Part shown: one piece after another, positions 33,431 through 47,400 of the stretch
Position numbering within the stretch: the stretch's first letter is position 1
How the letters are laid out: each line of letters starts with the position of its first letter
Assembly: GCA_903813345.2 (NCBI GenBank)
Contig: CAIIXF020000001.1
Coordinates: 15,271,915-15,335,914 of the forward strand
DNA from: Owenia fusiformis
Taxonomy: Eukaryota > Annelida > Polychaeta > Sabellida > Oweniidae
Length of the DNA stretch: 64,000 bases
Reading direction: 5' to 3'
Made by a program: the position numbers and the translations under genes
The notes under the pieces: generated by a model
What the model saw: only the letters and a program-made list of their open reading frames with translations
The model's database searches: none
What the model was told of the DNA's origin: nothing

Positions 33431-36400
33431 TAATAGCCACATGGTTGGATGATTTCTGGCTTTAAATTGCGTTTTTCCAATTTACTAGAGTTTTTCAAGT
33501 AGTTTTGTGCAGTTTAAGAATATTCTGACAGCAATTATGAAAAATATGGCTACTTCATTACCCCTGGGGTCATTTTTCCAAGAACCCAATGGTTTTCCTT
33601 TAAATTTGACTAGTTTTTCATTTACATCATGAAATCCACTGCCTGATGGTGACATTTTTCAGTATCGTGTCAAGAATTTGAGTATTTTATTGCATATTGC
33701 AATTTTTAGCCAAATCACTGAACCGTGAACCAGAAAATTGGACAAATTTGACCCACTTTTTGGCAAAATCTTACTAAAATCATCACTTTTTCATACTTTA
33801 TTCCATTCAACAACCTCCTGATTTGAAAAATGATGACAAATTTGATCAGTTTTGACTCTGGCCTAGAGAATTGGGACTTTTGAGATATTTTTAGCTCGAA
33901 TGTAGTCATTCAGAGTGAACAAATACATCAAAAATTGACACTTAACTCACCAATTTCTGACTGCACCCCCGATATGTACCTTCTTTCTATACTGGAAACC
34001 ATAAGATGGGAAATTCAATCTTTATGATGAATAGCAACTCGTTGGCTTCCCCATTTACGACAACAAATGACATTTAGGGGTCACTAAGGACAAAATTGTA
34101 GCCAAATATCGTCAAAATCAAGGGTTTTTGGGGTAAAAAGCGAAAACTGATGATTCAGCAAAAACATTAAATTTGTTCATGAAAATTCCCCTTTTTGCCT
34201 CCGTCCAAAATATGTTTCACACTAATAAACTTCAATTCTGGTTGATTCTGAGTAGTTTTAAAAAATTTTGGTCACTTTCACATGTGACTAATAGGCAAAA
34301 CTGCCCTAATTCACGTCACCATACTAGTCAATGGGCAAAAGGGCAAACGCCTGACTTTTTATCTCGAGTTATGGATTTATGTGGCCTCACTGGCCTATCT
34401 GAGGTTCTAAAGCTATGTCTAAGCTACATCTTGACACTAAACTCGATAGGGGCCAATCATCTACTTTTTGAAATAATTGGTCAATTGTGACACTACCCCC
34501 TCTCTCTGCAGACACAAATTGAAATTCACAAAAATGAAGGCAAAATTAATACGCCACTTGACTCGAAATTTTCCTTCAGATAACCCAAATAAACGCATTT
34601 TCAGAAGAAATGGCATGTTGCCATTGCAAAAAGATTACAACTGTGCCTACATACTAGCTTACTGACTCGTCATGATCACATTTGTGTTGGGCCTACATTT
34701 ATTTTTGAATACTACTTTTTTCTATTCAGCGGAAGTGACGTATTAGGGCATTTTGGCCTAATAGCCACATGGTTGGATGATTTCTGGCTTTAAATTGCGT
34801 TTTTCCAATTTACTAGAGTTTTTCAAGTAGTTTTGTGCAGTTTAAGAATATTCTGACAGCAATTATGAAAAATATGGCTACTTCATTACCCCTGGGGTCA
34901 TTTTTCCAAGAACCCAATGGTTTTCCTTTAAATTTGACTAGTTTTTCATTTACATCATGAAATCCACTGCCTGATGGTGACATTTTTCAGTATCGTGTCA
35001 AGAATTTGAGTATTTTATTGCATATTGCAATTTTTAGCCAAATCACTGAACCGTGAACCAGAAAATTGGACAAATTTGACCCACTTTTTGGCAAAATCTT
35101 ACTAAAATCATCACTTTTTCATACTTTATTCCATTCAACAACCTCCTGATTTGAAAAATGATGACAAATTTGATCAGTTTTGACTCTGGCCTAGAGAATT
35201 GGGACTTTTGAGATATTTTTAGCTCGAATGTAGTCATTCAGAGTGAACAAATACATCAAAAATTGACACTTAACTCACCAATTTCTGACTGCACCCCCGA
35301 TATGTACCTTCTTTCTATACTGGAAACCATAAGATGGGAAATTCAATCTTTATGATGAATAGCAACTCGTTGGCTTCCCCATTTACGACAACAAATGACA
35401 TTTAGGGGTCACTAAGGACAAAATTGTAGCCAAATATCGTCAAAATCAAGGGTTTTTGGGGTAAAAAGCGAAAACTGATGATTCAGCAAAAACATTAAAT
35501 TTGTTCATGAAAATTCCCCTTTTTGCCTCCGTCCAAAATATGTTTCACACTAATAAACTTCAATTCTGGTTGATTCTGAGTAGTTTTAAAAAATTTTGGT
35601 CACTTTCACATGTGACTAATAGGCAAAACTGCCCTAATTCACGTCACCATACTAGTCAATGGGCAAAAGGGCAAACGCCTGACTTTTTATCTCGAGTTAT
35701 GGATTTATGTGGCCTCACTGGCCTATCTGAGGTTCTAAAGCTATGTCTAAGCTACATCTTGACACTAAACTCGATAGGGGCCAATCATCTACTTTTTGAA
35801 ATAATTGGTCAATTGTGACACTACCCCCTCTCTCTGCAGACACAAATTGAAATTCACAAAAATGAAGGCAAAATTAATACGCCACTTGACTCGAAATTTT
35901 CCTTCAGATAACCCAAATAAACGCATTTTCAGAAGAAATGGCATGTTGCCATTGCAAAAAGATTACAACTGTGCCTACATACTAGCTTACTGACTCGTCA
36001 TGATCACATTTGTGTTGGGCCTACATTTATTTTTGAATACTACTTTTTTCTATTCAGCGGAAGTGACGTATTAGGGCATTTTGGCCTAATAGCCACATGG
36101 TTGGATGATTTCTGGCTTTAAATTGCGTTTTTCCAATTTACTAGAGTTTTTCAAGTAGTTTTGTGCAGTTTAAGAATATTCTGACAGCAATTATGAAAAA
36201 TATGGCTACTTCATTACCCCTGGGGTCATTTTTCCAAGAACCCAATGGTTTTCCTTTAAATTTGACTAGTTTTTCATTTACATCATGAAATCCACTGCCT
36301 GATGGTGACATTTTTCAGTATCGTGTCAAGAATTTGAGTATTTTATTGCATATTGCAATTTTTAGCCAAATCACTGAACCGTGAACCAGAAAATTGGACA

Positions 36401-39400
36401 AATTTGACCCACTTTTTGGCAAAATCTTACTAAAATCATCACTTTTTCATACTTTATTCCATTCAACAACCTCCTGATTTGAAAAATGATGACAAATTTG
36501 ATCAGTTTTGACTCTGGCCTAGAGAATTGGGACTTTTGAGATATTTTTAGCTCGAATGTAGTCATTCAGAGTGAACAAATACATCAAAAATTGACACTTA
36601 ACTCACCAATTTCTGACTGCACCCCCGATATGTACCTTCTTTCTATACTGGAAACCATAAGATGGGAAATTCAATCTTTATGATGAATAGCAACTCGTTG
36701 GCTTCCCCATTTACGACAACAAATGACATTTAGGGGTCACTAAGGACAAAATTGTAGCCAAATATCGTCAAAATCAAGGGTTTTTGGGGTAAAAAGCGAA
36801 AACTGATGATTCAGCAAAAACATTAAATTTGTTCATGAAAATTCCCCTTTTTGCCTCCGTCCAAAATATGTTTCACACTAATAAACTTCAATTCTGGTTG
36901 ATTCTGAGTAGTTTTAAAAAATTTTGGTCACTTTCACATGTGACTAATAGGCAAAACTGCCCTAATTCACGTCACCATACTAGTCAATGGGCAAAAGGGC
37001 AAACGCCTGACTTTTTATCTCGAGTTATGGATTTATGTGGCCTCACTGGCCTATCTGAGGTTCTAAAGCTATGTCTAAGCTACATCTTGACACTAAACTC
37101 GATAGGGGCCAATCATCTACTTTTTGAAATAATTGGTCAATTGTGACACTACCCCCTCTCTCTGCAGACACAAATTGAAATTCACAAAAATGAAGGCAAA
37201 ATTAATACGCCACTTGACTCGAAATTTTCCTTCAGATAACCCAAATAAACGCATTTTCAGAAGAAATGGCATGTTGCCATTGCAAAAAGATTACAACTGT
37301 GCCTACATACTAGCTTACTGACTCGTCATGATCACATTTGTGTTGGGCCTACATTTATTTTTGAATACTACTTTTTTCTATTCAGCGGAAGTGACGTATT
37401 AGGGCATTTTGGCCTAATAGCCACATGGTTGGATGATTTCTGGCTTTAAATTGCGTTTTTCCAATTTACTAGAGTTTTTCAAGTAGTTTTGTGCAGTTTA
37501 AGAATATTCTGACAGCAATTATGAAAAATATGGCTACTTCATTACCCCTGGGGTCATTTTTCCAAGAACCCAATGGTTTTCCTTTAAATTTGACTAGTTT
37601 TTCATTTACATCATGAAATCCACTGCCTGATGGTGACATTTTTCAGTATCGTGTCAAGAATTTGAGTATTTTATTGCATATTGCAATTTTTAGCCAAATC
37701 ACTGAACCGTGAACCAGAAAATTGGACAAATTTGACCCACTTTTTGGCAAAATCTTACTAAAATCATCACTTTTTCATACTTTATTCCATTCAACAACCT
37801 CCTGATTTGAAAAATGATGACAAATTTGATCAGTTTTGACTCTGGCCTAGAGAATTGGGACTTTTGAGATATTTTTAGCTCGAATGTAGTCATTCAGAGT
37901 GAACAAATACATCAAAAATTGACACTTAACTCACCAATTTCTGACTGCACCCCCGATATGTACCTTCTTTCTATACTGGAAACCATAAGATGGGAAATTC
38001 AATCTTTATGATGAATAGCAACTCGTTGGCTTCCCCATTTACGACAACAAATGACATTTAGGGGTCACTAAGGACAAAATTGTAGCCAAATATCGTCAAA
38101 ATCAAGGGTTTTTGGGGTAAAAAGCGAAAACTGATGATTCAGCAAAAACATTAAATTTGTTCATGAAAATTCCCCTTTTTGCCTCCGTCCAAAATATGTT
38201 TCACACTAATAAACTTCAATTCTGGTTGATTCTGAGTAGTTTTAAAAAATTTTGGTCACTTTCACATGTGACTAATAGGCAAAACTGCCCTAATTCACGT
38301 CACCATACTAGTCAATGGGCAAAAGGGCAAACGCCTGACTTTTTATCTCGAGTTATGGATTTATGTGGCCTCACTGGCCTATCTGAGGTTCTAAAGCTAT
38401 GTCTAAGCTACATCTTGACACTAAACTCGATAGGGGCCAATCATCTACTTTTTGAAATAATTGGTCAATTGTGACACTACCCCCTCTCTCTGCAGACACA
38501 AATTGAAATTCACAAAAATGAAGGCAAAATTAATACGCCACTTGACTCGAAATTTTCCTTCAGATAACCCAAATAAACGCATTTTCAGAAGAAATGGCAT
38601 GTTGCCATTGCAAAAAGATTACAACTGTGCCTACATACTAGCTTACTGACTCGTCATGATCACATTTGTGTTGGGCCTACATTTATTTTTGAATACTACT
38701 TTTTTCTATTCAGCGGAAGTGACGTATTAGGGCATTTTGGCCTAATAGCCACATGGTTGGATGATTTCTGGCTTTAAATTGCGTTTTTCCAATTTACTAG
38801 AGTTTTTCAAGTAGTTTTGTGCAGTTTAAGAATATTCTGACAGCAATTATGAAAAATATGGCTACTTCATTACCCCTGGGGTCATTTTTCCAAGAACCCA
38901 ATGGTTTTCCTTTAAATTTGACTAGTTTTTCATTTACATCATGAAATCCACTGCCTGATGGTGACATTTTTCAGTATCGTGTCAAGAATTTGAGTATTTT
39001 ATTGCATATTGCAATTTTTAGCCAAATCACTGAACCGTGAACCAGAAAATTGGACAAATTTGACCCACTTTTTGGCAAAATCTTACTAAAATCATCACTT
39101 TTTCATACTTTATTCCATTCAACAACCTCCTGATTTGAAAAATGATGACAAATTTGATCAGTTTTGACTCTGGCCTAGAGAATTGGGACTTTTGAGATAT
39201 TTTTAGCTCGAATGTAGTCATTCAGAGTGAACAAATACATCAAAAATTGACACTTAACTCACCAATTTCTGACTGCACCCCCGATATGTACCTTCTTTCT
39301 ATACTGGAAACCATAAGATGGGAAATTCAATCTTTATGATGAATAGCAACTCGTTGGCTTCCCCATTTACGACAACAAATGACATTTAGGGGTCACTAAG

Positions 39401-42400
39401 GACAAAATTGTAGCCAAATATCGTCAAAATCAAGGGTTTTTGGGGTAAAAAGCGAAAACTGATGATTCAGCAAAAACATTAAATTTGTTCATGAAAATTC
39501 CCCTTTTTGCCTCCGTCCAAAATATGTTTCACACTAATAAACTTCAATTCTGGTTGATTCTGAGTAGTTTTAAAAAATTTTGGTCACTTTCACATGTGAC
39601 TAATAGGCAAAACTGCCCTAATTCACGTCACCATACTAGTCAATGGGCAAAAGGGCAAACGCCTGACTTTTTATCTCGAGTTATGGATTTATGTGGCCTC
39701 ACTGGCCTATCTGAGGTTCTAAAGCTATGTCTAAGCTACATCTTGACACTAAACTCGATAGGGGCCAATCATCTACTTTTTGAAATAATTGGTCAATTGT
39801 GACACTACCCCCTCTCTCTGCAGACACAAATTGAAATTCACAAAAATGAAGGCAAAATTAATACGCCACTTGACTCGAAATTTTCCTTCAGATAACCCAA
39901 ATAAACGCATTTTCAGAAGAAATGGCATGTTGCCATTGCAAAAAGATTACAACTGTGCCTACATACTAGCTTACTGACTCGTCATGATCACATTTGTGTT
40001 GGGCCTACATTTATTTTTGAATACTACTTTTTTCTATTCAGCGGAAGTGACGTATTAGGGCATTTTGGCCTAATAGCCACATGGTTGGATGATTTCTGGC
40101 TTTAAATTGCGTTTTTCCAATTTACTAGAGTTTTTCAAGTAGTTTTGTGCAGTTTAAGAATATTCTGACAGCAATTATGAAAAATATGGCTACTTCATTA
40201 CCCCTGGGGTCATTTTTCCAAGAACCCAATGGTTTTCCTTTAAATTTGACTAGTTTTTCATTTACATCATGAAATCCACTGCCTGATGGTGACATTTTTC
40301 AGTATCGTGTCAAGAATTTGAGTATTTTATTGCATATTGCAATTTTTAGCCAAATCACTGAACCGTGAACCAGAAAATTGGACAAATTTGACCCACTTTT
40401 TGGCAAAATCTTACTAAAATCATCACTTTTTCATACTTTATTCCATTCAACAACCTCCTGATTTGAAAAATGATGACAAATTTGATCAGTTTTGACTCTG
40501 GCCTAGAGAATTGGGACTTTTGAGATATTTTTAGCTCGAATGTAGTCATTCAGAGTGAACAAATACATCAAAAATTGACACTTAACTCACCAATTTCTGA
40601 CTGCACCCCCGATATGTACCTTCTTTCTATACTGGAAACCATAAGATGGGAAATTCAATCTTTATGATGAATAGCAACTCGTTGGCTTCCCCATTTACGA
40701 CAACAAATGACATTTAGGGGTCACTAAGGACAAAATTGTAGCCAAATATCGTCAAAATCAAGGGTTTTTGGGGTAAAAAGCGAAAACTGATGATTCAGCA
40801 AAAACATTAAATTTGTTCATGAAAATTCCCCTTTTTGCCTCCGTCCAAAATATGTTTCACACTAATAAACTTCAATTCTGGTTGATTCTGAGTAGTTTTA
40901 AAAAATTTTGGTCACTTTCACATGTGACTAATAGGCAAAACTGCCCTAATTCACGTCACCATACTAGTCAATGGGCAAAAGGGCAAACGCCTGACTTTTT
41001 ATCTCGAGTTATGGATTTATGTGGCCTCACTGGCCTATCTGAGGTTCTAAAGCTATGTCTAAGCTACATCTTGACACTAAACTCGATAGGGGCCAATCAT
41101 CTACTTTTTGAAATAATTGGTCAATTGTGACACTACCCCCTCTCTCTGCAGACACAAATTGAAATTCACAAAAATGAAGGCAAAATTAATACGCCACTTG
41201 ACTCGAAATTTTCCTTCAGATAACCCAAATAAACGCATTTTCAGAAGAAATGGCATGTTGCCATTGCAAAAAGATTACAACTGTGCCTACATACTAGCTT
41301 ACTGACTCGTCATGATCACATTTGTGTTGGGCCTACATTTATTTTTGAATACTACTTTTTTCTATTCAGCGGAAGTGACGTATTAGGGCATTTTGGCCTA
41401 ATAGCCACATGGTTGGATGATTTCTGGCTTTAAATTGCGTTTTTCCAATTTACTAGAGTTTTTCAAGTAGTTTTGTGCAGTTTAAGAATATTCTGACAGC
41501 AATTATGAAAAATATGGCTACTTCATTACCCCTGGGGTCATTTTTCCAAGAACCCAATGGTTTTCCTTTAAATTTGACTAGTTTTTCATTTACATCATGA
41601 AATCCACTGCCTGATGGTGACATTTTTCAGTATCGTGTCAAGAATTTGAGTATTTTATTGCATATTGCAATTTTTAGCCAAATCACTGAACCGTGAACCA
41701 GAAAATTGGACAAATTTGACCCACTTTTTGGCAAAATCTTACTAAAATCATCACTTTTTCATACTTTATTCCATTCAACAACCTCCTGATTTGAAAAATG
41801 ATGACAAATTTGATCAGTTTTGACTCTGGCCTAGAGAATTGGGACTTTTGAGATATTTTTAGCTCGAATGTAGTCATTCAGAGTGAACAAATACATCAAA
41901 AATTGACACTTAACTCACCAATTTCTGACTGCACCCCCGATATGTACCTTCTTTCTATACTGGAAACCATAAGATGGGAAATTCAATCTTTATGATGAAT
42001 AGCAACTCGTTGGCTTCCCCATTTACGACAACAAATGACATTTAGGGGTCACTAAGGACAAAATTGTAGCCAAATATCGTCAAAATCAAGGGTTTTTGGG
42101 GTAAAAAGCGAAAACTGATGATTCAGCAAAAACATTAAATTTGTTCATGAAAATTCCCCTTTTTGCCTCCGTCCAAAATATGTTTCACACTAATAAACTT
42201 CAATTCTGGTTGATTCTGAGTAGTTTTAAAAAATTTTGGTCACTTTCACATGTGACTAATAGGCAAAACTGCCCTAATTCACGTCACCATACTAGTCAAT
42301 GGGCAAAAGGGCAAACGCCTGACTTTTTATCTCGAGTTATGGATTTATGTGGCCTCACTGGCCTATCTGAGGTTCTAAAGCTATGTCTAAGCTACATCTT

Positions 42401-43584
42401 GACACTAAACTCGATAGGGGCCAATCATCTACTTTTTGAAATAATTGGTCAATTGTGACACTACCCCCTCTCTCTGCAGACACAAATTGAAATTCACAAA
42501 AATGAAGGCAAAATTAATACGCCACTTGACTCGAAATTTTCCTTCAGATAACCCAAATAAACGCATTTTCAGAAGAAATGGCATGTTGCCATTGCAAAAA
42601 GATTACAACTGTGCCTACATACTAGCTTACTGACTCGTCATGATCACATTTGTGTTGGGCCTACATTTATTTTTGAATACTACTTTTTTCTATTCAGCGG
42701 AAGTGACGTATTAGGGCATTTTGGCCTAATAGCCACATGGTTGGATGATTTCTGGCTTTAAATTGCGTTTTTCCAATTTACTAGAGTTTTTCAAGTAGTT
42801 TTGTGCAGTTTAAGAATATTCTGACAGCAATTATGAAAAATATGGCTACTTCATTACCCCTGGGGTCATTTTTCCAAGAACCCAATGGTTTTCCTTTAAA
42901 TTTGACTAGTTTTTCATTTACATCATGAAATCCACTGCCTGATGGTGACATTTTTCAGTATCGTGTCAAGAATTTGAGTATTTTATTGCATATTGCAATT
43001 TTTAGCCAAATCACTGAACCGTGAACCAGAAAATTGGACAAATTTGACCCACTTTTTGGCAAAATCTTACTAAAATCATCACTTTTTCATACTTTATTCC
43101 ATTCAACAACCTCCTGATTTGAAAAATGATGACAAATTTGATCAGTTTTGACTCTGGCCTAGAGAATTGGGACTTTTGAGATATTTTTAGCTCGAATGTA
43201 GTCATTCAGAGTGAACAAATACATCAAAAATTGACACTTAACTCACCAATTTCTGACTGCACCCCCGATATGTACCTTCTTTCTATACTGGAAACCATAA
43301 GATGGGAAATTCAATCTTTATGATGAATAGCAACTCGTTGGCTTCCCCATTTACGACAACAAATGACATTTAGGGGTCACTAAGGACAAAATTGTAGCCA
43401 AATATCGTCAAAATCAAGGGTTTTTGGGGTAAAAAGCGAAAACTGATGATTCAGCAAAAACATTAAATTTGTTCATGAAAATTCCCCTTTTTGCCTCCGT
43501 CCAAAATATGTTTCACACTAATAAACTTCAATTCTGGTTGATTCTGAGTAGTTTTAAAAAATTTTGGTCACTTTCACATGTGAC

Positions 43585-44447
43585 TAATAGCCACATGGTT
43601 GGATGATTTCTGGCTTTAAATTGCGTTTTTCCAATTTACTAGAGTTTTTCAAGTAGTTTTGTGCAGTTTAAGAATATTCTGACAGCAATTATGAAAAATA
43701 TGGCTACTTCATTACCCCTGGGGTCATTTTTCCAAGAACCCAATGGTTTTCCTTTAAATTTGACTAGTTTTTCATTTACATCATGAAATCCACTGCCTGA
43801 TGGTGACATTTTTCAGTATCGTGTCAAGAATTTGAGTATTTTATTGCATATTGCAATTTTTAGCCAAATCACTGAACCGTGAACCAGAAAATTGGACAAA
43901 TTTGACCCACTTTTTGGCAAAATCTTACTAAAATCATCACTTTTTCATACTTTATTCCATTCAACAACCTCCTGATTTGAAAAATGATGACAAATTTGAT
44001 CAGTTTTGACTCTGGCCTAGAGAATTGGGACTTTTGAGATATTTTTAGCTCGAATGTAGTCATTCAGAGTGAACAAATACATCAAAAATTGACACTTAAC
44101 TCACCAATTTCTGACTGCACCCCCGATATGTACCTTCTTTCTATACTGGAAACCATAAGATGGGAAATTCAATCTTTATGATGAATAGCAACTCGTTGGC
44201 TTCCCCATTTACGACAACAAATGACATTTAGGGGTCACTAAGGACAAAATTGTAGCCAAATATCGTCAAAATCAAGGGTTTTTGGGGTAAAAAGCGAAAA
44301 CTGATGATTCAGCAAAAACATTAAATTTGTTCATGAAAATTCCCCTTTTTGCCTCCGTCCAAAATATGTTTCACACTAATAAACTTCAATTCTGGTTGAT
44401 TCTGAGTAGTTTTAAAAAATTTTGGTCACTTTCACATGTGACTAATA
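43585..44447. repeat. First short (empty-site) satellite monomer
   Basis: At 43578-43598 the sequence runs directly from CATGTGACTAATA into GCCACATGG with a single TAATAG and no TIR segment. This is the reference empty site against which the long monomers can be compared base by base. Apart from the missing 470 bp it matches its long neighbours. Confidence 0.95.
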
Positions 44448-47400
44448 GGCAAAACTGCCCTAATTCACGTCACCATACTAGTCAATGGGCAAAAGGGCAA
44501 ACGCCTGACTTTTTATCTCGAGTTATGGATTTATGTGGCCTCACTGGCCTATCTGAGGTTCTAAAGCTATGTCTAAGCTACATCTTGACACTAAACTCGA
44601 TAGGGGCCAATCATCTACTTTTTGAAATAATTGGTCAATTGTGACACTACCCCCTCTCTCTGCAGACACAAATTGAAATTCACAAAAATGAAGGCAAAAT
44701 TAATACGCCACTTGACTCGAAATTTTCCTTCAGATAACCCAAATAAACGCATTTTCAGAAGAAATGGCATGTTGCCATTGCAAAAAGATTACAACTGTGC
44801 CTACATACTAGCTTACTGACTCGTCATGATCACATTTGTGTTGGGCCTACATTTATTTTTGAATACTACTTTTTTCTATTCAGCGGAAGTGACGTATTAG
44901 GGCATTTTGGCCTAATAGCCACATGGTTGGATGATTTCTGGCTTTAAATTGCGTTTTTTCCAATTTACTAGAGTTTTTCAAGTAGTTTTGTGCAGTTTAA
45001 GAATATTCTGACAGCAATTATGAAAAATATGGCTACTTCATTACCCCTGGGGTCATTTTTCCAAGAACCCAATGGTTTTCCTTTAAATTTGACTAGTTTT
45101 TCATTTACATCATGAAATCCACTGCCTGATGGTGACATTTTTCAGTATCGTGTCAAGAATTTGAGTATTTTATTGCATATTGCAATTTTTAGCCAAATCA
45201 CTGAACCGTGAACCAGAAAATTGGACAAATTTGACCCACTTTTTGGCAAAATCTTACTAAAATCATCACTTTTTCATACTTTATTCCATTCAACAACCTC
45301 CTGATTTGAAAAATGATGACAAATTTGATCAGTTTTGACTCTGGCCTAGAGAATTGGGACTTTTGAGATATTTTTAGCTCGAATGTAGTCATTCAGAGTG
45401 AACAAATACATCAAAAATTGACACTTAACTCACCAATTTCTGACTGCACCCCCGATATGTACCTTCTTTCTATACTGGAAACCATAAGATGGGAAATTCA
45501 ATCTTTATGATGAATAGCAACTCGTTGGCTTCCCCATTTACGACAACAAATGACATTTAGGGGTCACTAAGGACAAAATTGTAGCCAAATATCGTCAAAA
45601 TCAAGGGTTTTTGGGGTAAAAAGCGAAAACTGATGATTCAGCAAAAACATTAAATTTGTTCATGAAAATTCCCCTTTTTGCCTCCGTCCAAAATATGTTT
45701 CACACTAATAAACTTCAATTCTGGTTGATTCTGAGTAGTTTTAAAAAATTTTGGTCACTTTCACATGTGACTAATAGGCAAAACTGCCCTAATTCACGTC
45801 ACCATACTAGTCAATGGGCAAAAGGGCAAACGCCTGACTTTTTATCTCGAGTTATGGATTTATGTGGCCTCACTGGCCTATCTGAGGTTCTAAAGCTATG
45901 TCTAAGCTACATCTTGACACTAAACTCGATAGGGGCCAATCATCTACTTTTTGAAATAATTGGTCAATTGTGACACTACCCCCTCTCTCTGCAGACACAA
46001 ATTGAAATTCACAAAAATGAAGGCAAAATTAATACGCCACTTGACTCGAAATTTTCCTTCAGATAACCCAAATAAACGCATTTTCAGAAGAAATGGCATG
46101 TTGCCATTGCAAAAAGATTACAACTGTGCCTACATACTAGCTTACTGACTCGTCATGATCACATTTGTGTTGGGCCTACATTTATTTTTGAATACTACTT
46201 TTTTCTATTCAGCGGAAGTGACGTATTAGGGCATTTTGGCCTAATAGCCACATGGTTGGATGATTTCTGGCTTTAAATTGCGTTTTTCCAATTTACTAGA
46301 GTTTTTCAAGTAGTTTTGTGCAGTTTAAGAATATTCTGACAGCAATTATGAAAAATATGGCTACTTCATTACCCCTGGGGTCATTTTTCCAAGAACCCAA
46401 TGGTTTTCCTTTAAATTTGACTAGTTTTTCATTTACATCATGAAATCCACTGCCTGATGGTGACATTTTTCAGTATCGTGTCAAGAATTTGAGTATTTTA
46501 TTGCATATTGCAATTTTTAGCCAAATCACTGAACCGTGAACCAGAAAATTGGACAAATTTGACCCACTTTTTGGCAAAATCTTACTAAAATCATCACTTT
46601 TTCATACTTTATTCCATTCAACAACCTCCTGATTTGAAAAATGATGACAAATTTGATCAGTTTTGACTCTGGCCTAGAGAATTGGGACTTTTGAGATATT
46701 TTTAGCTCGAATGTAGTCATTCAGAGTGAACAAATACATCAAAAATTGACACTTAACTCACCAATTTCTGACTGCACCCCCGATATGTACCTTCTTTCTA
46801 TACTGGAAACCATAAGATGGGAAATTCAATCTTTATGATGAATAGCAACTCGTTGGCTTCCCCATTTACGACAACAAATGACATTTAGGGGTCACTAAGG
46901 ACAAAATTGTAGCCAAATATCGTCAAAATCAAGGGTTTTTGGGGTAAAAAGCGAAAACTGATGATTCAGCAAAAACATTAAATTTGTTCATGAAAATTCC
47001 CCTTTTTGCCTCCGTCCAAAATATGTTTCACACTAATAAACTTCAATTCTGGTTGATTCTGAGTAGTTTTAAAAAATTTTGGTCACTTTCACATGTGACT
47101 AATAGCCACATGGTTGGATGATTTCTGGCTTTAAATTGCGTTTTTCCAATTTACTAGAGTTTTTCAAGTAGTTTTGTGCAGTTTAAGAATATTCTGACAG
47201 CAATTATGAAAAATATGGCTACTTCATTACCCCTGGGGTCATTTTTCCAAGAACCCAATGGTTTTCCTTTAAATTTGACTAGTTTTTCATTTACATCATG
47301 AAATCCACTGCCTGATGGTGACATTTTTCAGTATCGTGTCAAGAATTTGAGTATTTTATTGCATATTGCAATTTTTAGCCAAATCACTGAACCGTGAACC